NCBI GenBank assembly: GCA_024362935.1
Contig: JANCRA010000009.1
Location: 30,599,166-30,663,165, forward strand
Origin: Setophaga petechia
Lineage: Eukaryota; Chordata; Aves; Passeriformes; Parulidae
Direction of reading: 5' to 3'
DNA length: 64,000 bases
Shown here: in pieces, positions 21,901 to 31,702 of the stretch
How positions within the stretch are numbered: position 1 is the first letter of the stretch
How the letters are laid out: every line of letters begins with the position of its first letter
Position numbers and translations under genes: made by a program
Notes under the pieces: generated by a model
What the model saw: the letters and a program-made list of their open reading frames with translations, nothing else
Databases searched by the model: none
Told to the model about the DNA's origin: nothing

Positions 21901-24579
21901 TCTTGCAAAACACTCCCCGCACCTGCGTGCACCCTCCACAACAAGATGGGAGATGTTTTCTGAACTGGCACAGTTTCTCCTTGCGAGACATGGGGAAAAA
22001 ACTTTTTACTCAGATGCAGGTGAAAAGAGGCACTTACTAGAGTGCACTGAAAAACTAATTGCTGCACAACACTGGGACTGTGTAAGCAGCTTACAAACGA
22101 GTAGAAAACAGTACCTTTCCACTCTCCTTCCTTTTCCATTCACATTCTTATTCGAATGAAAGGAATTTTGAACAACTTTGTTTGGCTTCTTGCAAAACAC
22201 TCCACACACCTCCGTGAAACCTCTAGAACATGATAAGAGATGGTTACAGAGCAGGCACATTTTCTCCTAGCGAGACCTAGAGAAAAAGCTATTTGCTTAG
22301 ATGTAGGTGACAAGAAACACTTACTGCAGTGCACTGACAAGTTAATTGCTACACAACACTGGCATTGTGTAAGCAGCTTACAAACGGATAGAAAACAGTA
22401 CCTTTCCACTCTCCTGCCTTTTCCATTCACATTACTGTTCGAATGGAGGAGTTTTGAATAACTTTGCTTGGCCTCTTGCAAAACAATCCGCACACCTCCG
22501 TGCAACCTCTAGAAGATGATAGGAGATGGTTACAGAGCAGACACATTTTCTCCTAGCAAGACATAGTGAAAAAGCTTTTTGCTTAGATAGAGGTGACCAG
22601 AGGCACTTACTACAGTGCCCTGGAAAGCTAATCGTAGCACAAAACTGGGATTGTGTAAGCAGCTTACAAACAGATAGAAAACAGTACCTTTCCGCTCTCG
22701 TGCCTTTTCTTTTCACATTTATATTTGAATGGATGGAGTTTTGAACAACTTTGGTTGGCTTCTTCCCAAACACTCTGCACACCTTCGTGCACCCTCTACA
22801 ACAAGATCAGAGATGTTTTCTTAACTGGCACAATTTCTCCTTGCGAGACATAGTGAAAAAGCTTTTTGCTTAGATGTAGTTGACAATAGGCAATTATTAC
22901 AGTGCACTGCAAAGCTAATCGAAGCACAACACTGGGATTGTTTGCCCAGCTTGCAAAGTGGTAGACAACAGTACCTTACCATCTCTTGCCTTTCCATTCA
23001 CATTAATACTCAAAGGAAGGCGTCTTGGACATTTTTCTTTTGCTTCTTGCAAAACACTCTGCAGCCCTTCGTGCAACCTCCAGAACATGACAGCAGATGT
23101 TTACTGATCAGGCACATTTTCTCCTTGTGAGACATTCTGAAAAAGGCTATTTGCTTCAATGCAGTTGACAATAGGCACTTACTGCAGTGCACTGCAAAGC
23201 TAATCGTAGCACAACGCTGGCATTTTGTAAGCAGCTTACAAACTGAAAGAAAACAGTACCTATCCACTCTCCTGCCTATTCCATTGCCATTAATATTGGA
23301 ATCGAAGGCGTTTTGGACAACTTTCTTTTTCTTGTTGCAAAACACCCTGCAGACCTGCGTGCAAACTCTAAAACTCGATGGGAGATTTTTTCTTAACTGG
23401 CACAGTTTCTCCTTGCGAGACGTGGGGAAAAAAGCACTTTGCTTAGATGTAGGTAACAAGAGGCACTTACTACAGTGCACTGAAAAGCTAATTGCTGCAC
23501 AACACTGGGATTGTGTGTCCAGCTTGCAAAGTGATAGAAAACAGTACCTTTCCACTCTCCTGCATTTTCCCTTTCTAGGAACATTTGAATGGAAGGCGTT
23601 TTGGACAAGTTTCTTTTTCTTGTTGCGGAACACTCTGCCGACCTGCGTGCAACCTCTAGATCACGATGGGAGATGTTTTCTGAACAGGCACACTTTCTCC
23701 CTGCGGGATATACAGACAAGGCTATTTGCTTAGATGTTGGAAACAAGAGGCACTTACTACAGTGCACTGCAAAGGTAATCGCTGTAGAACACTGGCATTT
23801 TGCAAGCAGATTGCAAACTCAGAGAAAACAGTACCTTTCCACTCTCCTGCCTTTTCCATTGCCAATAACATTCGAAAGGAAGTCGTTTTGGACAACTTTC
23901 TCTTTCTTGTTGCAGAACACTCCACTGACATGTGTGCAAACTCTAGTCGGGATAAGAGAGGTTTTCTGAGCAGGCACAGTTTCTTTTTGCGAGACATGGG
24001 TAAAAAGCTTTTTGCTTAGATGTAGGTGAAAAGAGGCACTTACTACAGTGCACTGAAAAACTAATTGCTGCACAACACGGAGATTGTGTAAGCAGCTTAC
24101 AAACAGATAGAAAACAGTACCTTTCCTCTCTCCTGCCTTTTCTATTAACATTTATATTTGAATGGAAGGAGTTTTGGACAACTTTGGTTTGCTTCTTGCA
24201 AAATAATCCGCACGCCTCCGTGCACCCTCTACAAGAAGATGAGTTATGTTTTCTTAACTGGCACAATTTCTCGTTAAGAGATATAGTGAAAAAGCTATTT
24301 GCTTAGATGTAGTTGAAAATAGGCTATTATTACAGTGCACTGAAAAAGCTAATCGAAGCACAACACTGGGATTGTGTGCCCAGCTTGCAAAGTGGTAGAC
24401 AACAGTACCTTACCATCTCTTGCCTTTCCATTCACATTAATACTCGAAAGGAAGGCATCTTGGACATCTTTCTTTTGCTTCCTGAAAAACACTTTGCACA
24501 CCTCCGTGCAACCTCCAGAACAAGACAGCAGATGTTTACTGATCAGGCACATTTTCTCCTTGCTAGACATTCTGAAAAA

Positions 24580-24592
24580 GCTTTACTGTGCT
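24580..24592. other. Satellite orientation switch (inversion junction)
   Basis: Left of about 24584 the monomer reads ATTCTGAAAAAGCTTT in forward orientation. Immediately after, ACTGTGCTTGCTCAGAAAAA is the reverse complement of the monomer part normally read TCTGAGCA...CACAGTTTCTCC. From here to the end of the window every monomer is inverted. No spacer separates the two orientations. Confidence 0.9.
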
Positions 24593-27500
24593 TGCTCAGA
24601 AAAATCTCCTATCCCGACTAAAGTTTGCACGCATGTCAGTCGAGTGTTCTGTAACAAGAAAAAGAAACTTGTCCAAAACGCCTTCCATTCGAATGTTCCT
24701 AGAAAGGTAAAATGCAGGAGAGTGGAAAGGTACTGTTTTCTATCACTTTGCAAGCTGGACACATAATCCCAGTGTTGTGCAGCAATTAGCTTTTCAGTGC
24801 ACTGTAGTAAGTGCCTCTTGTTACCTACATCTAAGTAAAGTGCTCTTTTAGCCACGTCTCGCAAGGAGAACCTCTGCCAGCCAAGAAAAAATCTCCCGTC
24901 GAGTTTTAGAGTTTGCATGCAGGTCTGCAGAGTGTTTTGCAACATGGAAAAGAAAGTTGTCCAAAATGCCTTCGATTCCAATATTAATTGCAATGGAACA
25001 GGCAGGAGAGTGGATAAGTACTGTTTTCTTTCGGTTTGTAAGCTTCATACATAATGCCAGTGTTGTGCTACGATTAGCTTTGCAGTGCACTGTAGTAAGT
25101 GCCTATTGTCAACTGAAGTGAAGCAAAAAGCTTTTTCACTAGGTCTCGCTAGGAGAAAATGTGCCTGCTCAGTAACCATCATGTTCTAGAGGTTGCACGG
25201 AGGTGTGCAGAGTGTTTTGCAAGAGGCAAAAGAATGTTGTCCAAAATGCCTTCCATTCGAGTAGTAATGTGAATGAAAAAGGGAGGAGAGTGGAAAGGTC
25301 CTGTTTTCTACCTGTTTGTAAGCTGCTTACACAATCCCAGTGTTGTGCTGCAATTGTTTTTCAGTACACTGTAGTAAGAGCCGCTTTTCACCTGCATCCA
25401 AGGAAATTGCTTTTCCCCCATGTCTCGCAGGGGGAAACTGAGCCAGTTCAGAAAGCATCGCCCTTTGAGTTCTAGAGATTGCACGCAGTTGTGCAGAATG
25501 TTTTGCAAGAGGCCAAAGAAAGTTATGTAAAACTCCTTCCATTCAAATATAAATGTGAATAGAAAAGGCATGAGGGTGGAATGGTACTGTTTTCTATCAG
25601 TTTGCAAGCTGGGCACACAGTCCCAGTGTCATGTAGCAAATACGTCGTCAGTGCACTGCAGTAAGGGCATCTTGTAACCTACATCTAAGCAAATAGCTTG
25701 TTTGCAGTATCTCGCAAGGACATCTGTGTTTGCTCAGAAAACATCTCCTATCCCGACTAGAGTTTGCACACATGTCAGTGGAGTGTTCTGCAACAAGAAA
25801 GAGAAAGTTGTCCAAAACGACTTCCTTTCGAATGTTATTGGCAATGGAAAAGGCAGGAGAGTGGAAAGGTACTGTTTTCTGTGAGTTTGCAATCTGCTTA
25901 CAAAATGCCAGTGTTCTACAGCGATTACCTTTGCAGTGCACTGTAGTAAATGCCTCTTGTCTCCAACATCTAAGCAAATAGCCTTGTCTGTATATCCCGC
26001 AGGGAGAAAGTATGCCTGTTCAGAAAACATCTCGCATCGTGTTCTAGAGGTTGCATGCAGGTCTGCAGAGTGTTCTGCAACAAGAAAAAGAAACTTGTCC
26101 AAAACGCCTTCCATTCGAATGTTCCTAGAAAGGGAAAATGCAGGAGAGTGGAAATGTACTGTTTTCTATCACTTTGCAAGCTGGACACACAATCCCACTG
26201 TTGTGCAGCAATTAGCTTTTCAGTGCACTGTAGTAAGTGCCTCTGGTCACCTCTATCTAAGCAAAAAGCTTTTTCACTATGTCTCGCTAGGAGAAAATGT
26301 GCCTGCTCAGTAACCATCTCCTATTATGTTCTAAAGGTTGCACGGAGGTGTGCAGAGTGTTTTGGAAGAGGCAAAAGAAAGTTGTCCAAAACTCCTTCCA
26401 GTCAAATAGTACTGTGAATGAAAAAGGCAGGAGAGTGGAAAGGTGCTGTTTTCTACCTGTTTGTAAGCTGCTTACACAATCCCAGGGTTGTGCAGCAATT
26501 AGATTTTTAGTGCACTGTATTAAGTGCCTCTTTTCACGTGCATCTAAGCAAAAACCTTTTTACCCATGTTTCGCAAGGAGAAACTGAGCCAGTTCAGAAA
26601 ACATCTCCCATCTTGTTATAGAGGGTGCACGCAGGTGTGGGGAGTGTTTTGCAAGAAGCAAAATAAAGATGTCCAAAACTCCTTCCATTCAAATATAAAT
26701 GTGAATATAAAAGGCAGGAGAGTGGAATGGTACTGTTTTCTGTCAGTTTGCAAGCTGGGCACAAAATCCCAGTATCATGTAGCAAATACGTCGTCAGTGC
26801 ACTGCAGTAAGTGCGTCTTGTAACCTACATTTAAGCAAATAGCTTGTTCGCAGTTTCTCGCAAGGAGAAACTCTGCCTGCTCAGAAAACATCTCCTATCC
26901 TGACTAGAGTTTGCATACATGTCAGTCGAGTGTTCTGCAACAAGAAAAAGAAAGTTGTCCAAAACCCCTTCGATTCGAATTGTACTGGGAAAGGAAAATG
27001 CAGGAGAGTGCAGGGGTACTGTTTTCTATCAGTTTGCAATCTGTGCCACAATGGAAGTCTTGTGCACCCATTACATTTGCAGTGCACGGTAGCAAGTGCC
27101 TCTAGTCACCTACATCTAAGCAAATAGCTTTTTCACTGTATCTCCTAACGAGAAACTTTGCCTGTTGAGAAAACAGCTCCCATGGTTTTTAAAGGGGTAC
27201 AAGAAGGTCTGCAGAGTGTTTTGCAAGAAGTAAAAGAAAGCTGTCCAAAACCCCTTCGATTCGAATTTCACTGGGAAAGGAAAATGCAGGAGAGTAAAAA
27301 TGTACTGTTTTCTATCACTTTGCAAGCTGGACACACGATCCCAGTGTTGTGCAGTAATTAGCTTTTCAGTGCACTGTAGTCAGTGCCTCTTGTTACCTAC
27401 ATCTAAGCAAAGTGCTTTTTTCCCCACGTCTCGCAAGGAGAAACTGTGCCAGTCAAGAAAAAATCTCCCATCGAGTTTTAGACTTTGCACGCAGGTCCGC

Positions 27501-29423
27501 AGGGTGTTTTGCAACAAGAAAAAGAAAGTTGTCCAAAACGCCTTCGATTCCAATATTAATGGCAATGGAATGGGCAGGAGAGTGGAAAGGTACGTTTTCT
27601 CTCAGTTTGCAAGCTGCTTACAAAATGCCAGTGTTGTGTAGCCTTTAGCTTTGCAGTGCACTGTAGCAAGTGCCTCTAGTCACCTAGATCTAAGCATATT
27701 CGTTTTTCACAATGTCTCGCAAGGAGAAACTCTGCCTTCTCAGAAAACATCTCCCATGGTGTTTTAGAATTTAGAAGAAGGTCTGCAGAGTATTTTGCAA
27801 GAAGTAAAAGAAAGTTGTCCAAAACCCCTTCGATTCGAATTGTACTGGGAAAGGAAAATGCAGCAGAGTGGAAAGGTACTGTTATCTCTCACTTTGCCAG
27901 CTGTTTACAAAATGCCAGTGTTGTGCAGCCTTTAGCTTTGCAGCGTCCTGTAGCAAGTGCCTGTAGTCACCTACATCTAAGCAAATTCCTTTTTCACAAT
28001 GTCTCGCAAGGAGAAACTCTGCCTGCTGAGAAAACATCTCCCATGGTGTTTTAGAAAGTACAATAAGGTCTGCACAGTGTTTTGCAAGAAGTAAAATAAA
28101 GTTGTCCAAAACCCCTTCGATTCGAATTTCAATGGGAAAGGAAAATGCAGGAGAGTGGAAAGGTACTGTTATCTCTCAGTTTGCAAACTGTGCCACAATG
28201 CAAGTGTTGTGCAGCCATTACCTTTGCAGTGTGCTGTAGCAAGTGCCTGTAGTCACCTACATCTAAGGAAATAGCTTTTTCACTGTATCTCCTAAGGAGA
28301 AACTTTGTCTGTTGAGAAAACAGCTCCCATGGCTTTTAAAAGGGTACAAGAAGGTCTGCAGAGTGTTTTGCAAGAAGTAAAAGAAAGTTGTCCAAAACCC
28401 CTTCTATTCGAATTTCACTGGGAAAGGAAAATACAGGAGAGTGGAAATGTACTGTTTTCTATCACTTTGCAAGCTGGACACACAATCCCAGTGTTGTGCA
28501 GCAATTAGCTTTTCAGTGCACTGTAGTAAGTGCCTCTTGTTACCTACATCTAAGCAAAGTGCTTTTTTCCCCACGTCTCGCAAGGAGAAACTGTGCCAGT
28601 TAAGAAAAAATCTCCAATCAAGTTTTAGAGTTTGCACGCAGGTCCGCAGGGTGTTTTGCAACAAGAAAAAGAAAGTTGTCCAAAACGCCTTTGATTCCAA
28701 TATTAATGGCAATGGAATAGGCAGGAGAGTGGAAAGGTACTGTTTTCTTTCAGTTGGCAAGCTGCTTACAAAATGCCAGTGTTGTGCAGCCTTTAGCTTT
28801 GCAGTGCACTGTAGCAAGTGCCTCCAGTCACCTACATCTAAGGAAATAGCTTTTTCACTGTACCACCTATGGAGAAACTCTGCCTGCTGAGAAAACATCT
28901 CCCATGGTTTTTAAAAGGGTACAAGACGGTCTGCAGAGTGTTTTGCAAGAAGTAAAAGAAATTTGTCCAAAACCCCTAAAATTCGAATTGTACTGGGAAA
29001 GGAAAATGCAGCAGAGTGGAAAGGTACTGTTTTCTCTCAGTTTGCAAGCTGCTTACAAAATGCCGGTGTTGTGCAGCCTTTAGCTTTGCAGCGTCCTGTA
29101 GCAAGTGCCTCTAGTCACCTACATCTAAGCATATTCGTTTTTCACAATGTCTCGCAAGGAGAAACACTGCCTTCTCAGAAAACATCTCCCATGGTGTTTT
29201 AGAAGGTACAAGAAGGTCTGCAGAGTGTTTTGCAAGAAGTCAAAGAAAGTTGTCCAAAACTGCTTCGATTCGAATTTCACTGGGAAAGGAAATTGCAGGA
29301 GAGAGCAGGGGTACTGTTTCCTCTCAGTTTGCAAACTGTGCCACAATGCAAGTGTTGTGCAGCCTTTAGCTTTGCAGTGCACTGTAGCAAGTGCCTCTAG
29401 TCACCTACATCTAAGCAAATAGC
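24585..29423 (-). repeat. Satellite array, inverted block 1
   Basis: About 17 monomers in reverse orientation. The first part (to about 27 kb) matches, inverted, the diverged monomers just left of the switch: the segment around 25737-26190 mirrors about 23540-23985. From about 27 kb on it resembles the homogenised right array. It ends at AATAGC, where ERV-2 inserted. No gene is visible. Confidence 0.94.
29418..29423. repeat. Target site duplication of ERV-2, left copy
   Basis: AATAGC at the end of the interrupted satellite (CTAAGCAAATAGC), repeated at 39056-39061, where the monomer continues TTTTTCACTG. Confidence 0.9.
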
Positions 29424-29674
29424 TGCTGCTGCGCGGGCGTCTGACCCCGGCTAGCGGCCACAAGTGCTCTGCAGCCCACAGCTGGGTGGGGCCAGCCCTT
29501 TGCCTTTGGCAGCCGAGGTGGCTGGGGAAGCGGCTGGCTGCCAGGGACCCTCCCTGCATCCTGGCAGAGAGCGGAGTCCCTGAGGGAACTGAAGAGGAGA
29601 GGCGCGAGGCAGCAATTATGGAGCGAGGCAGAAAGACGACGAAGCAGGGCAGAAACTCGCAGGCAGGAACTGGG

Positions 29675-29680
29675 TTTATT
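29675..29680 (-). promoter_or_regulatory. AATAAA polyadenylation signal, ERV-2 3' LTR
   Basis: The proviral strand reads CTTAATAAACCCAG. It lies about 75 nt downstream of the TATA-like TTTATC (about 29750-29756) and about 110 nt downstream of an AT-rich CATAATTTTATTGG. Either could be the core promoter. Confidence 0.65.
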
Positions 29681-29735
29681 AAGGGGAAAGGAACGGCAGG
29701 TGGGGTAGGGAGTGCGAGCAACTGCCCCCCGTTCC

Positions 29736-29771
29736 CCCCTCGGGGGAGGCAGATAAAGGGACCCCGAGGGG
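29736..29771. repeat. 10-bp inverted repeat in ERV-2 3' LTR
   Basis: CCCCTCGGGG at 29736-29745 and its exact complement CCCCGAGGGG at 29762-29771 enclose 16 bp containing AGATAAAGG. It is conserved in the 5' LTR. The repeat can form a hairpin in DNA, or in RNA if transcribed. Its role is unknown; it may affect the promoter or R region. Confidence 0.75.
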
Positions 29772-30186
29772 AGGGGGGGATACACAAATGACCAATAAAA
29801 TTATGAATACAAATAATGGACACGACATGACAACAAGTGGGAATACAGCAAGGTGTGGCTTTCCCCTTCTGCACCAATCACCCTCATTCCCTGATCGAAG
29901 GTGCTAGAAACAGGGAGTGGGATGAGGGTGATGGACAGGGGGGCTGCCAGGGCAACGAAGGAGGGGATAACTGATGGACAAAAGAATGGTTACAAAAAGG
30001 GGCGGGCGTAACTGAAGTAATGGGGGTAAGTTGCAGCAGGCCCGCAGGGGGGGGGGGGGGGGGGGGAAGGGGAGGGGGAGAGAGGGAGGGGGAGAGCCTT
30101 GAACAAAGTCATCAACTTAAATGAATAATAGAGTCCGTAGAACTCAATATAATTTCATACAACTGAACCAAACACGCACCACGACA

Positions 30187-30204
30187 TCTCCCTCTTTTTT
30201 AAAC
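30187..30204 (-). other. ERV-2 polypurine tract
   Basis: Proviral GTTTAAAAAAGAGGGAGA directly before the TGTCG start of the 3' LTR, the expected plus-strand primer for reverse transcription. Confidence 0.88.
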
Positions 30205-30271
30205 GAAACGAAAAAAAAAAACATGAGGGAAATGTACAACTATAACGGGTGAGAATAGTCTTTGAAGTGCA

Positions 30272-31658
30272 TCAGGCATCAGCGGCCTCAGAGTCTTCGT
30301 AATTCTCTGATTCCGAGTCGGCGACAGCATCCTCAGCAACAGGTGGCAGAGCAGGGCTTGGCGGAGGGGGTTGCGGCAGAAGGACCATCTCCTCATAAGT
30401 TGGCGGGGGTGGTAGAGAGGAAAGAGGAGAGGCCAGGGCTGCATGTACCTGGGGGTGGTCAGTCAGTCTCTGCAATATGTTTTTCAAGCATCTCCAGAGG
30501 ACTGCTGAACTCAAAGATACGATGACGAGTATTATTAAAACATAAGACAAGTCTTTTATAATAGAAATGGTCCAGTTGGAAAGTCCGGACCCTGAAAAGA
30601 GCTGGTAAAGCCAGTCCTGTGGCTCCTCTTTGATTCTTGAGACATGATCTTTCATTTCGTTGATTTTGGCCTGCGCATCCTGGGCACTGGACCGCAGATC
30701 GAAACAGCAGAGGCCTCTGAACTCCCTGCAGGAGTGATGGTGTAATAGGAGCAGGTAGTCCAGGGCCGCCCGATTTTGGAGGGTGACCTGCCTGGTTATT
30801 TGCTCGTCTTGTAAGAGGTCGCTCAGTGCGGCTGAGGTCAAATTGGCTTGCTTGACTGCCCAACACTCTAGTTCGCCTAATTCGCCCAAGGCCTTCGCGG
30901 CCGCAACCCAGGGCAACAACACAGACATTGCGATCCTTTTAGTCTTGGGCCAATGAGTAATTTCGGGATCGCAAGTCGAATCGAATGGTTTAGCTTGCCT
31001 TTTGCGCCGAATTTCACCCTCTGTGGAATTGTTGGTCTGCCAATCCAAAATTTCGGTGGTGTTGGGGGGAAAACAAGGTCAGCCGCCGGAGGGTGCATGG
31101 GCCTCCGACAAGGCGAGCGGGGATGCCTTCCCAGGCTCGGTTGCCGCAAATTAAAAAGAATCCTTTAGGGAGGGTTCGAGGCATACCATCAGAAGTGGAG
31201 AAATGCCGAAAGGTGGACAGAGCTCGGCACCACTTCTTGGCAGTGAACTCTTTTTTGTTTTGTCTCATATAGATTATGTTTGGCCAATCTCTGGGGATGT
31301 GGGTAGGGGTGAACTGAAAGCAAAAAGAAGCTTTTGCGGCTCCGAGCAGTGTAAATTCGAGGGGGTCATGGTCTAAAACAGGTAGGGAGTGAAAAGGGGG
31401 GTTTTTCCACAGTCCTCCAGAAATGGCCGCAGGGTTTAAAAAGAAGGGAAGGGCTTCAGGGAGGAGAGGGATCCCCACCAGACAGGTCCCAAGCGGGTCG
31501 TCTGCTGCTCCAGAGGCGAGGCATATATCCTCGCGTCCCAGGGATTGCGCTAGCAGCCTCCAGATGTTGTGCGAAGGCTGCTGGATCGGCCATGGAGCCA
31601 CAGTGATCACTAGAAGGGAGATAGAGACACCGGCCAGAGTCCGGGTGAAGGCAGGCAT
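30272..31658 (-). pseudogene. env: ERV-2 env, alpharetrovirus-type, frameshifted at SU/TM
   Basis: Start chosen at ATG 31658, which begins a signal peptide ([21 protein letters not shown]). A good splice acceptor (T-rich tract then CAG, 31670-31690) sits just upstream, and pol ends 45 nt before. SU, about 200 residues, includes the [18 protein letters not shown] segment and is short for the family. Its frame stops at 31014. Near the C6 run at 31064-31069 homology passes into another frame holding TM (ORF from 31048): furin site RRKR (14-17), an internal fusion peptide between C26 and C62, an immunosuppressive-like stretch (LQNRAALDYLLLL), a C-X6-CC motif (C107, C114, C115), an anchor at about 164-187 and a long tail with PPPPTYEEM and an acidic end. 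The fusion peptide flanked by two cysteines is an alpharetroviral trait. The frameshift makes it nonfunctional as read. Confidence 0.92.
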
Positions 31659-31669
31659 GGTGTGTGGGT

Positions 31670-31690
31670 CTGAAAGCAAAACAAAACAAA
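31670..31690 (-). promoter_or_regulatory. Probable env splice acceptor, ERV-2
   Basis: The proviral strand has a pyrimidine-rich TTTTGTTTTGCTTTCAG ending 12 nt before the env ATG at 31658. A subgenomic env mRNA would join the leader donor near 38036 to this site. Confidence 0.6.
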
Positions 31691-31702
31691 GCATATTAAA
31701 AT

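Larger units (their letters stand above)
14440..24584 (+). repeat. Satellite array, about 287-bp monomer, forward block 2
   Basis: Continuation of the forward array after ERV-1, with the same monomer landmarks. Monomers from about 21.0 kb onward are the most diverged (TGTGTGCAAACTCTAGTCGGG, CACTCCGCACACCTCCGTG) and include subfamilies also seen inverted to the right, such as the monomer with GGGAAAAAAGCACTTTGC near 23430. The array contains GC-rich inserts A2 and B3. No gene is visible. Confidence 0.95.
29424..30186 (-). repeat. ERV-2 3' LTR
   Basis: 763 bp, the pair of 38291-39055. The proviral strand begins TGTCGTGGTGCGTG and ends CGCGCAGCAGCA, canonical TG...CA ends. It contains a 20-base G run on the plus strand (30047-30066; C on the proviral strand), an AATAAA, and a 10-bp inverted repeat around a TTTATC TATA-like element. 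Confidence 0.95.

Noticed and set aside
1..24584. Regular repeats as a CRISPR array
   Set aside because: The whole 287-bp unit is repeated with no unique spacers, and the sequence is clearly eukaryotic with endogenous retroviruses.
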